Shown in pieces: positions 27,836 through 36,260 of a DNA stretch of 64,000 bases. The number at the start of each line of letters is the position of its first letter. Position 1 is the first letter of the stretch. Both the position numbers and the translations under genes were made by a program. Source of the stretch: VXNE01 sp965248075 (GTDB taxonomy: Bacteria; Pseudomonadota; Gammaproteobacteria; Pseudomonadales; Azotimanducaceae); NCBI GenBank assembly GCA_965248075.1, contig CBDFIL010000003.1, positions 2,170,001 through 2,234,000 of the forward strand, given 5' to 3'. The notes under the pieces are model-generated. The model searched no databases, was not told the DNA's origin, and worked only from the letters and a program-made list of their open reading frames with translations.

Positions 27836-29215
27836 TTAGGAGATCGTCTTCGCTTTTTCGCGGGCGTCTTCGATGGTGCCGACCATGTAGAACGCCTGCT
27901 GGGGGAGATCGTCCGCGTCGCCGTCGAGGATCGCCTTGAAGCTGCGCACGGTGTCCTCGCGGGAGACGTACTTGCCTTCCTGGCCCGTGAACTGCTCGGC
28001 GACGAACATCGGCTGCGAGAAGAACTGCTGCATCTTGCGCGCGCGGTAGACGAGCGACTTGTCTTCCTCGGAGAGTTCGTCCATGCCGAGGATGGCGATG
28101 ATGTCGCGCAGTTCCTGGTAGCGCTGCAGGGTCTCCTGCACGCCGCGGGCGGTGTCGTAGTGCTCCTGGCCGACGATGTTGGCGTCGAGCTGGCGGCTGC
28201 TGGAGTCGAGCGGGTCGACCGCCGGGTAGATGCCGAGGTCCGTGATGGCCCGCGAGAGCGTCACGGTCGAGTCGAGGTGTGCGAACGTGGTGGCCGGGGA
28301 CGGGTCCGTGAGGTCGTCGGCGGGGACGTAGATCGCCTGCACCGAGGTGATGGAGCCGGTCTTGGTGGTGGTGATGCGCTCCTGCAGGATGCCCATCTCT
28401 TCGGCCAGGTTCGGCTGGTAGCCCACCGCGGACGGCATCCGGCCGAGGAGTGCCGAGACTTCGGTGCCCGCCAGGGTGTAGCGGTAGATGTTGTCGATGA
28501 AGAGCAGCACGTCGCGGCCCTCGTCGCGGAACTGCTCGGCGAGCGTCAGGCCCGTCAGGCCGACGCGCAAGCGGTTGCCGGGGGGCTCGTTCATCTGGCC
28601 GAACACCAGCGAGATCTTGTCGAGTACGCCCGCTTCGGTCATCTCGTAGTAGAAGTCGTTGCCCTCGCGGGTACGCTCGCCGACGCCGGCGAACACGGAA
28701 AGCCCCGCGTGCTCGGTGGCGATGTTGCGGATGAGCTCGAGCATGGTGACGGTCTTGCCGACGCCCGCGCCGCCGAAGAGGCCGACCTTGCCGCCCTTCG
28801 CCATCGGGCAGATGAGGTCGATGACCTTGACGCCGGTATCGAGCAGCTCGACGCCGCCGGTCTGGTCCTCGAAGGTCGGCGCCTTGCGGTGGATGGGCAT
28901 GGTCGTGCGGGCGTTGATGGGGCCCTTCTCGTCGATGGCCTCGCCGAGCACGTTCATGATGCGCCCGAGGGTCTCCTCGCCCACGGGCACGGAGATCGGC
29001 CCGCCGGTGTTGACCACCTCGAGGCCCCGCGAGACGCCTTCGGAGGAGCCCATCGCGATGGCGCGCACGACACCGTCGCCCAACTGCTGCTGGACCTCGA
29101 GCGTCAGGCCGCTGTCCGTCACCTTCAGCGCGTCGTAGACCTTGGGGACGCTGTCACGCTCGAACTCGACGTCGATGACGGCCCCGATGACCGAGACGAT
29201 GTTGCCCGTGCTCAT
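27836..29215 (-). CDS. atpD: F1Fo ATP synthase beta subunit
   Basis: 459 residues, standard length. GGAGVGKTV is the P-loop (about 149-157), VGERTREGNDFYYEM holds the catalytic Glu and Arg region, VLLFIDNIYRYT is the Walker B segment and ALLGRMPSAVGYQP the adjacent loop. This is the catalytic subunit of the F1 hexamer. A 14-base direct repeat (TGTTCCGTTGCGCTC type, 29231-29260) lies in the gap before it. Confidence 0.98.
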   Translation of the reverse strand: MSTGNIVSVIGAVIDVEFERDSVPKVYDALKVTDSGLTLEVQQQLGDGVVRAIAMGSSEGVSRGLEVVNTGGPISVPVGEETLGRIMNVLGEAIDEKGPINARTTMPIHRKAPTFEDQTGGVELLDTGVKVIDLICPMAKGGKVGLFGGAGVGKTVTMLELIRNIATEHAGLSVFAGVGERTREGNDFYYEMTEAGVLDKISLVFGQMNEPPGNRLRVGLTGLTLAEQFRDEGRDVLLFIDNIYRYTLAGTEVSALLGRMPSAVGYQPNLAEEMGILQERITTTKTGSITSVQAIYVPADDLTDPSPATTFAHLDSTVTLSRAITDLGIYPAVDPLDSSSRQLDANIVGQEHYDTARGVQETLQRYQELRDIIAILGMDELSEEDKSLVYRARKMQQFFSQPMFVAEQFTGQEGKYVSREDTVRSFKAILDGDADDLPQQAFYMVGTIEDAREKAKTIS

Positions 29216-29285
29216 TTCCTGACCTTCCTGTGCTGTTCCGTTGCGCTCTGTTCCGTTGCGCTCAGAGCCGTCCGGGCGGGCCGCG

Positions 29286-30146
29286 TCACACCGCGGCCGC
29301 GCCGCCGACGATCTCGGCGATTTCCTGGGTGATCGCCGCCTGGCGCGCGTTGTTGTAGATCAGCGTCAGTTCGCCGATCACTTCCGCCGCGTTCTCGGTG
29401 GCGGCCTTCATGGCGATCATCTTGGCGGCCTGCTCGCAGGCGGTGTTCTCGACGACCGTCTGGTAGACCTGCGCCTCGATATAGCGCGTCACGAGCCCAT
29501 CGATGAGTTCCCGGGCCTCCGGCTCATAGAGGTAGTCCCAGCGGTGCTGCATGGCGGCGTCGTCGCTCGCGTCGAGCGGCAGCAACTGCCGGATCGTCGG
29601 GCGCTGGGTCATGGTGTTGACGAAGTCGTTCGAGATGATGTCGAGGCGGTCGATGCGGCCCTCCGCATAGGCGTCGAGCATGACCTTGACGCCGCCGATG
29701 AGATCCTCGAGTACCGGCTGCTCACCGACCTCGTTGATCGCCGCGACCACGTTGCCGCCGAGGGCGCGAAAGAACGCCGCGGCCTTGTTGCCGATCAGCA
29801 GCAGGTCGATCTCGATGCCCCTGGCGTTCCACTCGGCCATCGACCGCACGAGTTCCCGGAACAGGTTCGAGTTGAGGCCGCCGCAGAGTCCCTTGTCCGT
29901 GGACACGACGATGTAGCCCATGCGCCGCACCTCGCGCGCCGACATGTAGACGGGCCGGTACTCGGGGTTCGAGTTCGCGAGGTGGCCGATCACCTGCCGG
30001 ATGTGGGTCGTGTAGGGGCGGCCCTCGTTCATCCGTTCCTGGGTGCGGCGCATCTTGCTGGCCGCCACGAGTTGCATGGCGCTGGTGATCTTCTGCGTGT
30101 TCTCGACGCTCGCGATCTTCTTGCGGATTTCCCTGCCGACGGCCAT
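29286..30146 (-). CDS. atpG: F1Fo ATP synthase gamma subunit
   Basis: 286 residues, normal length. The N-terminus MAVGREIRKKIASVENTQKI and the C-terminal helix (NNARQAAITQEIAEIVGGA) form the coiled-coil rotor shaft. VSTDKGLCGGLN marks the central Rossmann-like domain. It turns inside the alpha/beta hexamer and links it to the c-ring. Confidence 0.97.
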   Translation of the reverse strand: MAVGREIRKKIASVENTQKITSAMQLVAASKMRRTQERMNEGRPYTTHIRQVIGHLANSNPEYRPVYMSAREVRRMGYIVVSTDKGLCGGLNSNLFRELVRSMAEWNARGIEIDLLLIGNKAAAFFRALGGNVVAAINEVGEQPVLEDLIGGVKVMLDAYAEGRIDRLDIISNDFVNTMTQRPTIRQLLPLDASDDAAMQHRWDYLYEPEARELIDGLVTRYIEAQVYQTVVENTACEQAAKMIAMKAATENAAEVIGELTLIYNNARQAAITQEIAEIVGGAAAV

Positions 30147-30259
30147 GGCATCAGGCTCCCTGCGGGGCGTTCGTGCGAGCAGACGTGTCGAGCTTCTTCA
30201 TCAACCTCTCCAAGTTGCGCAGCAACTTGACCGCGTCGCGCAAGCGTCGCGCGGAATCG

Positions 30260-31807
30260 TTATGCGTAGCTGTGCGTGGACTGGAACTGGTCGAGGGCGT
30301 TCTTCATGAACGCCTCGATGTCGTCGTCGTAGGCGCCGGTCTCGGTGATCTCGGCCATCCAGTCGGCATGCTCGGTGTTCATGTAGCCGAGCAGGTCGCG
30401 CTCGAAATCGAGCACCCGCGCCACCGGGACGTCCTCGAGGTAGCCCTCGTTCGCGGCGAAGAGCACGACGCCCATTTCCCCGACGGTCATCGGTGCGTAC
30501 TGTTTCTGTTTCATCAGTTCCTCGACGCGCGCGCCGTGTTCGAGCTGGCGCCGCGTCGCTTCGTCGAGGTCCGAGGCGAACTGCGAGAAAGCCGCGAGTT
30601 CGCGGTACTGGGCGAGGGCCATCTTCACGCCCCCGGAGATCTTCTTCATGAACGGCACCTGCGCGGAGCCGCCCACCCGGGAGACGGAGATACCCGGGCT
30701 CATGGCCGGGCGGAGGCCGGAGTTGAAGCGGTCGGTCTCGAGGAAGATCTGCCCGTCCGTGATGGAGATCACGTTGGTGGGCACGAACGCGGAGACGTCG
30801 CCGGCCTGCGTTTCGATGATCGGCAGCGCCGTGAGCGATCCGGTCTTGCCCTGCACCTCGCCGTTCGTCACCTTCTCCACGTACTCGGCGTTCACCCGCG
30901 CGGCGCGTTCGAGGAGGCGTGAGTGGAGGTAGAAGACGTCGCCCGGGTACGCTTCGCGGCCCGGCGGGCGGCGCAGCAGGAGCGATATCTGGCGGTATGC
31001 CCAGGCCTGCTTGGTGAGGTCGTCGTAGATGACCAGGGCGTCCTGGCCGGTGTCGCGGAAGTACTCGCCCATCGTGCAGCCGGAGTACGCGGAGATGTAC
31101 TGCAGCGGCGCAGGGGTCGACGCGCTCGCGGCGACCACGATGGTGTGTTCCATGGCGCCGTTCTCCTCGAACTTGCGCACGATGTTGGCGATGGTGGACA
31201 TCTTCTGGCCGATGGCCACGTAGATGCACTTGATGCCGCTCGACTTCTGGTTGACCACGGCGTCCACGGCGATGGCGGTCTTGCCGACCTGACGGTCGCC
31301 GATGATGAGTTCGCGCTGGCCGCGGCCGATGGGGACCATCGCGTCGATGCACTTCATGCCCATCTGCACGGGCTGGCTGACGGACTGCCGCGCGATGACG
31401 CCGGGGGCGACCTTCTCGACGGGTTCGGTGCGTAACGCGTCGATCGGGCCCTTGCCGTCAATGGGGTTGCCGAGGGCGTCGACCACGCGGCCGAGGAGCC
31501 CCGGTCCCACCGGGACTTCGAGGATGCGCTCGGTGCAGCGGGCGGTCATCCCTTCGGAGAGGCCTTCGTAGTCGCCGAGCACCACCACGCCGACGGAGTC
31601 CCGCTCGAGGTTGAGCGCCATGCCGTACACGCCGCCCGGGAACTCGATCATCTCGCCGTAACGTGCCGCGGCGAGGCCGTGAATCCGCACGATGCCGTCC
31701 GAAACGCTGACGATGGAGCCTTCGTTGCGGGGCTGCGACGCGACGTCGAGGCTCTCGATCCGATGCTTGATGATGTCGCTGATTTCGGAGGGATTCAGTT
31801 GCTGCAT
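30260..31807 (-). CDS. atpA: F1Fo ATP synthase alpha subunit
   Basis: 515 residues, standard length. GDRQVGKTAIAVD is the P-loop (about 169-181), and ALVIYDDLTKQAWAYRQISL and RPPGREAYPGDVFYLHSRLL are family hallmarks, including the Arg finger region further on. It is the non-catalytic nucleotide-binding subunit of F1. There are 113 bases before atpG, with no gene. Confidence 0.98.
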   Translation of the reverse strand: MQQLNPSEISDIIKHRIESLDVASQPRNEGSIVSVSDGIVRIHGLAAARYGEMIEFPGGVYGMALNLERDSVGVVVLGDYEGLSEGMTARCTERILEVPVGPGLLGRVVDALGNPIDGKGPIDALRTEPVEKVAPGVIARQSVSQPVQMGMKCIDAMVPIGRGQRELIIGDRQVGKTAIAVDAVVNQKSSGIKCIYVAIGQKMSTIANIVRKFEENGAMEHTIVVAASASTPAPLQYISAYSGCTMGEYFRDTGQDALVIYDDLTKQAWAYRQISLLLRRPPGREAYPGDVFYLHSRLLERAARVNAEYVEKVTNGEVQGKTGSLTALPIIETQAGDVSAFVPTNVISITDGQIFLETDRFNSGLRPAMSPGISVSRVGGSAQVPFMKKISGGVKMALAQYRELAAFSQFASDLDEATRRQLEHGARVEELMKQKQYAPMTVGEMGVVLFAANEGYLEDVPVARVLDFERDLLGYMNTEHADWMAEITETGAYDDDIEAFMKNALDQFQSTHSYA

Positions 31808-31838
31808 TCGTCTTTCCTCGATTCGTAACGGCCCGCCG

Positions 31839-32378
31839 CTATGCCCGGGCGAGCGATTCGGCGAGCTTGTCGAGCTTGCCGCGCACCGATCCGTCGACCA
31901 CCGTGTCCCCGGCGCGCACCACGGCGCCGCCGATCAGGTTCGCGTCCACGACGGTGCTGACGTGAATCTCGCGCTCGAAGCGCCGCGCCAGGGCGTCGGT
32001 GAACTGCCTGAGTTCGTCCTCGGAGAGGGAGACGGCGCTCGCTATCTCGACATCGAGTACGCGTTCCGCTTCCGCCTTGAGCGCCTCGAACTGTTCGCCG
32101 ATCTCCGGCAGGAGCGGCAGGCGCTTGTTCTCCGCCAGGGTGTGCAGGAAGCGTCGGCCGGCGTCGTCGAGTTCGTCCCGCACCAGGTCGATGAGGGTGT
32201 GGGCCTTCTGTTCGTCCGAGATCGCCGGAGATGCGATCAGCGCCTGTACGGCCGGTTCGCGGGATGCCGCGGCGGCGAGGCCCAGCATGCGGGACCAGCG
32301 CTCGAGCCCGTCGCGTTCCGTCGCGAGGTCGAACACCGCATTCGCATACGGGCGCGCCAGGGTGGCCAGTTCCGCCAT
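31839..32378 (-). CDS. atpH: F1Fo ATP synthase delta subunit
   Basis: 179 residues, usual length. The N-terminal six-helix domain begins ATLARPYANAVFDLA, and the C-terminal part carries VDANLIGGAVVRAGDTVVDGS, the signature of the family. It joins the top of F1 to the b-subunit stator stalk. It starts 6 bases after the atpF stop. Confidence 0.96.
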   Translation of the reverse strand: MAELATLARPYANAVFDLATERDGLERWSRMLGLAAAASREPAVQALIASPAISDEQKAHTLIDLVRDELDDAGRRFLHTLAENKRLPLLPEIGEQFEALKAEAERVLDVEIASAVSLSEDELRQFTDALARRFEREIHVSTVVDANLIGGAVVRAGDTVVDGSVRGKLDKLAESLARA

Positions 32379-32384
32379 GGCTTC

Positions 32385-32855
32385 TCAGAGCTCCGCGGCC
32401 AGCCGGTTCAGGAGCTGCCCGTGGCGCTCGCGATCGATGCTGTCGCCGAGGATGCGTTCCGCACCCTGCACCGCCAGCGCCGCCACTTCGCCGCGCAGCG
32501 TCTCCCGCGCGCGGTTGAACTCCTGCTCGATCTCGGCGTTCGCCGCGTCCTTCACGCGCTCGCCCTCGTCGCGGGCGTCCTGCTTGGCCTGCTCGATCAT
32601 CTGCGTCGCCTGGCTGCGCGCCTGGTCGACGATGCGCTGCGACTCGGACTGTGCCTCGGCGAGGCGCTCGGCCACCTGTTCCTGCGCGCGCGCCACGTCC
32701 CGCTCCGCCTGTTCTCCGGCGGCCAGGCCCTCGGCGATGGTTTTCTGGCGCTCCTGCATCGCTTCGATGAGGAACGGCCAGATGAACTTGTAACAGAACC
32801 ACACGAACACGACGAAGGTGATCGTCTGTCCTAGCAGGGTCATGTTGATGTCCAT
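32385..32855 (-). CDS. atpF: F1Fo ATP synthase b subunit
   Basis: 156 residues. A single N-terminal membrane helix (TLLGQTITFVVFVWFCYKFI) is followed by a long, charged, Ala- and Glu-rich coiled coil that forms the stator dimer. Length and layout match proteobacterial b subunits. The gap to atpE contains an imperfect CTCGTTACCTCGTTGC-type run but no gene. Confidence 0.96.
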   Translation of the reverse strand: MDINMTLLGQTITFVVFVWFCYKFIWPFLIEAMQERQKTIAEGLAAGEQAERDVARAQEQVAERLAEAQSESQRIVDQARSQATQMIEQAKQDARDEGERVKDAANAEIEQEFNRARETLRGEVAALAVQGAERILGDSIDRERHGQLLNRLAAEL

Positions 32856-32915
32856 TCTTTACCTCGTTGCCTCGTTACCTCGTGACCTCCATGCCGCAGG
32901 GAGGTCCGTGCGGCG

Positions 32916-33152
32916 TCAGGCGCCGACCGCGAAAATCACGTAGAGGCCGATGCCGACCGCGATCATGGGCACCGCGTCGACCAGGCCGAGCACGATGAAG
33001 AGCTGCGTGCGGAGCATCGGCAGCAACTCGGGCTGGCGGGCCACCCCTTCCAGGAACTTCCCGCCGAGCACGCCCACGCCGACCGCGGCGCCGACGGCTC
33101 CGAGGCCCATCATCAGGCCACCCGCTACATACAAAAGAACTGCTAGTTCCAC
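32916..33152 (-). CDS. atpE: F1Fo ATP synthase c subunit
   Basis: 78 residues forming two membrane helices joined by the polar loop ARQPELLP. The ion-binding carboxylate is Asp in LGLVDAVPMIAVG on helix 2. The Gln and Thr/Ser ligands that mark Na-dependent rings are absent, so proton coupling is expected. It forms the rotor ring of Fo. Confidence 0.96.
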   Translation of the reverse strand: MELAVLLYVAGGLMMGLGAVGAAVGVGVLGGKFLEGVARQPELLPMLRTQLFIVLGLVDAVPMIAVGIGLYVIFAVGA

Positions 33153-33186
33153 TGTCGATTCACTCCCTATGTCTACAGGTCGAAGG

Positions 33187-34020
33187 TCAGTGCTCTTCTT
33201 CCACGTCGTACGCCTGGGCCAGGTAGACCACCGTGAGCACCGAGAAGATGAACGCCTGGAGGACGATGATCAGCACATGGAATACCGCCCAGGCCCATTG
33301 CAGTATTCCGCCGAAGATGCCGGTGGCCCAGCCGCCGTACATGAGCGCGATGAGGATGAAGATCATCTCGCCCGCGTAGAGGTTGCCGAAGAGCCGCAGG
33401 CCGAGCGACAGCGGCTTTGCGATCAGCGTGACGGTCTCGAGGATGAAGTTGACGGGGGCGAGGATCTTGGGGAACGGATGGAACGCGAGTTCCCCGAGGA
33501 AGCCGCCGGCGCCCTTCTGGCGGACGCTGTAGAAGAGGATCATGGCGAACACCGTGAGCGCCATGCCCATGGTGACGTTCGGGTCCGTGGTCGGGACGAC
33601 CTTCATGTACGGCACGCCGAGCAGGTGCGCCAGTTGCGGGATCCAGTCCACCGGGACCAGATCCATGAGGTTCATCAGGAACACCCACACGAAGATGGTG
33701 AGCGCCAGCGGCGCGACGATGTCGTTCTTGTGGCTGAAGATGGAATTCACCGTGTCTTCGATGAACTCGACGAGCATCTCGACGGCGTTCTGCAGGCCGC
33801 CGGGAACGCCGGCGGTGGCCCGTTTGGCGGCGATGCGGAAGACGACGCAGAAGAGGACGCCGAGGGCGATCGCCCAGCCCATGGAGTCGACGTTGATCCC
33901 CATGAAGCCCATGGATACGCCGTCGGCGCAGGGCGCGAACTGCCACGAGCCGTCCGAGCACTGCCCGTAGGTGAGGTTCGTCAGGTGATGCTGAATATAT
34001 TCGCCAGAGCTTTCAGCCAT
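33187..34020 (-). CDS. atpB: F1Fo ATP synthase a subunit
   Basis: 277 residues from ATG 34018-34020 (AGAAGGGAA just upstream); the frame is open further but the extension is Arg/Pro-rich. Several membrane helices are visible. PLSLGLRLFGNLYAGEMI holds the essential Arg and the conserved Asn, and HVLIIVLQAFIFSVLTVVYL is the last helix. It forms the proton half-channels next to the c-ring. Confidence 0.96.
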   Translation of the reverse strand: MAESSGEYIQHHLTNLTYGQCSDGSWQFAPCADGVSMGFMGINVDSMGWAIALGVLFCVVFRIAAKRATAGVPGGLQNAVEMLVEFIEDTVNSIFSHKNDIVAPLALTIFVWVFLMNLMDLVPVDWIPQLAHLLGVPYMKVVPTTDPNVTMGMALTVFAMILFYSVRQKGAGGFLGELAFHPFPKILAPVNFILETVTLIAKPLSLGLRLFGNLYAGEMIFILIALMYGGWATGIFGGILQWAWAVFHVLIIVLQAFIFSVLTVVYLAQAYDVEEEH

Positions 34021-34094
34021 TTCCCTTCTCCGCGGCGTCCGTTCCTGGCGGACCCCGCGGCCTTGTCTCATCGCCGACGCGTGCCGGCTTTCGT

Positions 34095-34463
34095 CTATAC
34101 CCGGGCGGTGACGAGCGGCGCCACGGCCCCTACGACCAGGGCGACCGTCAGGGCCCCGAAGAACCCCAGGGGCTCTACCGAAACCAGTCGGAAGACCGCC
34201 ACCATCAGCAGCGCGGCCAACGCCCACTTGGCGATGCCTCGACCGAGCAGCCGCCGGGCTTCCGCCAGCCGTTCGGCGTCGCCATCAGGCACTTTCCGCC
34301 GCACCGACCCGACCGCGAAGTACGCGTTCGGCAACACGATCACCAAGCCACCGAGCACCGCGGACCCTGCCTGGGCGGCTCCCAGGAGCCACACTGGCAA
34401 CGCCACCGCCGCGACCGCGATGACCTGCAAGCCCACGATGCGGTAAGGCTCCGGCAAGGCCAC
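34095..34463 (-). CDS. atpI: ATP synthase protein I
   Basis: 122 residues from GTG 34461-34463. Four hydrophobic segments are visible (VIAVAAVALPVWLLGAAQAG, SAVLGGLVIVLPNAYFAVGS, WALAALLMVAVFRLV and FFGALTVALVVGAVAPLV). AtpI helps c-ring assembly and leads the operon. The start choice removes an implausible Pro/Arg-rich extension. The operon promoter should lie in the following gap. Confidence 0.85.
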   Translation of the reverse strand: MALPEPYRIVGLQVIAVAAVALPVWLLGAAQAGSAVLGGLVIVLPNAYFAVGSVRRKVPDGDAERLAEARRLLGRGIAKWALAALLMVAVFRLVSVEPLGFFGALTVALVVGAVAPLVTARV

Positions 34464-34951
34464 ATCTCGATCGCAAAAACGGAGGATGCGCGAGGCGCGC
34501 GCATTATACGGAGGCGGGGGGTGGAATTGAAGGCGGGCGGGACGGCCCAGTGACGGCCCAGGGGGCCCCAGGCGGTCGGTGAACGCTACCAGTCCGGTGG
34601 GCGGTAGTCCCTTGGATCGAGGCATGCGTCGTAAAGCGTCTGGTCCATCCGGAACCAATCAGTCTTGGCGATACCCCTTCGAGAGCTGGCTGTAGGACTT
34701 AGCCGTTGGCTCTTGGGGCACGGGGCGAGAGGGACAAGAAATAACCCCGCCGGGGCCCTTTCAGGCAAGTCCGGCGGGGAGGAATTGCGCGCATCGTACG
34801 AAGTGGGGCGAAATACGTCAACGGAGCGGCGGGACGGCTCTGCAGGGTGCGTGGCCAAGCAGGCGTGTCCCCTGCTCAGGAGCCCCTCGTTGAGGGCCCG
34901 CCAATCGAAGGCCTGATCAAAGGATGACGTGGCCCCCGGCGTGTTCAGGCG
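34464..34951. other. Intergenic region upstream of the atp operon
   Basis: No protein-like frame is seen in these 488 bases. The region should contain the atp promoter, reading toward lower coordinates. Its main structure is the hairpin annotated separately at 34745-34779. Confidence 0.5.
34745..34779. repeat. Strong hairpin in the intergenic gap
   Basis: CCCCGCCGG at 34745-34753 pairs perfectly with CCGGCGGGG at 34771-34779 around a 17-base loop. Neither side is followed by a T-run. It could be a terminator for transcripts from either side or part of a leader or small RNA. Confidence 0.5.
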
Positions 34952-35638
34952 CTACGGGCGGGCAGCCTCCTCAGCCTCGATGGCGCCCTCGGACATCGCC
35001 CTGATCATTTCGCGTGCCGTGTCGACAACGCGCCGCGCCATCTCTTCGTCGAAATCTTCGACACGGAAGCCATGGACGATGGCGTTGCGGTACGCCGCCA
35101 GACCGACCAGGTGGTTGTACTCGTCCCTCGAGACGATGCCGTGGAGAACTGCCTGATCGAGGACCCCCCTCCCCCCCAAAACACGTGGATCGGGGACTCC
35201 TTCCGCCGCAAGCGACTCCCTCGCGCCAGCCTCTACTGCCGACCAGGCGAGCAGGAGGGCGGCCTCGGGAAGTCCCGCTGCAAGAGCCTTTTCCGCCTGC
35301 TCGATCCTCTCGAGTACGGTTGCCCCGTCGCACGGATGCATGCCCTCCGGTGCATCCAGCGCCTCAGGTTCGCCCACCAGCACCAACTCGAAGCTCCACC
35401 CTTCCTTCGCATCAACCCGTTTTGCGAGTTCGCCGATTTGCGGAATCGCCCCTAACGAAGAGCGGGACTTCACTTCGATGACCTTGACCTCGTCGCCTTT
35501 CCGAGCAACCAGGTCCGCCCGGAAGCCGTGCATGAAGTCGAGCGGCGCCTCAAGCGAGACTTCATAGCCCCTGCTGCGGTAATCGTTCGCTGTCTTGCGG
35601 ATCAGCAGGTACTCCGCGCCTGTTGCTTCCGTCACCAC
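34952..35638 (-). CDS. REase (AHJR-like) nuclease domain fused to a HEPN-like domain
   Basis: 228 residues from GTG 35636-35638, with AGGAGGT upstream. Residues 10-65 form a PD-(D/E)xK fold of the AHJR type: YRSRGYEVSLEAPLDFM, GFRADLVARKGD and VKVIEVKSRSS, giving Asp and Glu-x-Lys. After a helical linker, residues 120-215 look like HEPN: WSAVEAGARESL, then AYRNAIVHGF, which supplies the R-x4-H motif of HEPN RNases. A protein with both DNase-type and RNase-type motifs suggests a defence or toxin role, which is inference. It overlaps the small upstream frame by 7 bases and sits between atpI and the parB-side repeat array, where the core order has no gene. Confidence 0.7.
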   Translation of the reverse strand: MVTEATGAEYLLIRKTANDYRSRGYEVSLEAPLDFMHGFRADLVARKGDEVKVIEVKSRSSLGAIPQIGELAKRVDAKEGWSFELVLVGEPEALDAPEGMHPCDGATVLERIEQAEKALAAGLPEAALLLAWSAVEAGARESLAAEGVPDPRVLGGRGVLDQAVLHGIVSRDEYNHLVGLAAYRNAIVHGFRVEDFDEEMARRVVDTAREMIRAMSEGAIEAEEAARP

Positions 35639-35895
35639 GCTCCCACCTCCTGGCTCGGTGCGTCGGCCACGACGACGTGCAGAAACTCGTCGCGACCGGC
35701 GAGGGCCGCGAGCACGACCGACGAGGCATTCTCCTCCAGGCGCAGGTCGGCATCCACGTCCCTCTTTCGGCAAAGCAGATCCGTCACCTGAGAGTCGTCC
35801 ACATAGATCAAGCCCTCAGCCCACGTTGGCGCGGCGGAGCCGGTCGATGCCGGCGTAGGGGCGACCCTGATCACAAGCCGTCCGCCGTCAAACAA
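35632..35895 (-). CDS. Small acidic protein upstream of the REase-HEPN gene
   Basis: 87 codons; the coherent part is VDDSQVTDLLCRKRDVDADL, then RLEENASSVVLAALAGRDEF and LHVVVADAP. Its TGA overlaps the GTG start of the next gene, a typical toxin/antitoxin or regulator layout. The first 25 residues come from the edge of the palindromic array, so the original start may have been lost to repeat insertion. No family is recognised. Confidence 0.45.
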   Translation of the reverse strand: MFDGGRLVIRVAPTPASTGSAAPTWAEGLIYVDDSQVTDLLCRKRDVDADLRLEENASSVVLAALAGRDEFLHVVVADAPSQEVGAW

Positions 35896-36245
35896 GTTAG
35901 CGCTTATGAGGGCGTCCCCTACGGTGCCAGGTGCGTGAGCCTGCCATCCGTGACGGATTTGTAGGGGCGACCCTCGTGATCCCCCGCCCTGACGTCATGC
36001 ACGCATTCGAAACGGGACGCCACAAGGGCGTCCCCTACGGTGCCAGCCGCGTGAGCCTGCCATCCGTGACGGATTTGTAGGGGCGACCCTCGTGGTCGCC
36101 CGCCCTGGCGTCATGCACGCATTCGAGACGGGACACCACAAGGGTGTCCCCTACACCGTGACGGATCTGTAGGGGCGACCCTCGTGGTCGCCCGTCCGGC
36201 GTCATGCACGCATTCGAGACGGGACACCACAAGGGTGTCCCCTAC
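35857..36245. repeat. Array of dispersed palindromic elements (copy F)
   Basis: At least four units follow each other between the REase-HEPN locus and parB. Each opens GTAGGGGCGACCctcgtGGTCGCCC and closes GGGACACCacaaGGGTGTCCCCTAC or a close variant. The spacer is GGCGTCATGCACGCATTCGA. Two successive units repeat with a 116-base period (CATCCGTGACGG at 35945 and 36061). The first unit is the most diverged. The array ends 16 bases before the parB stop. Confidence 0.85.
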
Positions 36246-36260
36246 ATCGCGTTGCGACGG

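Noticed and set aside
34745..34779. tRNA or tmRNA gene
   Set aside because: Only one strong stem is present; there is no cloverleaf, T-arm consensus or CCA-adjacent acceptor stem.
35857..36245. CRISPR array
   Set aside because: The repeated units are double hairpins with inverted ends; the intervening parts are themselves repeated rather than unique, the spacing is irregular and no cas gene is present.
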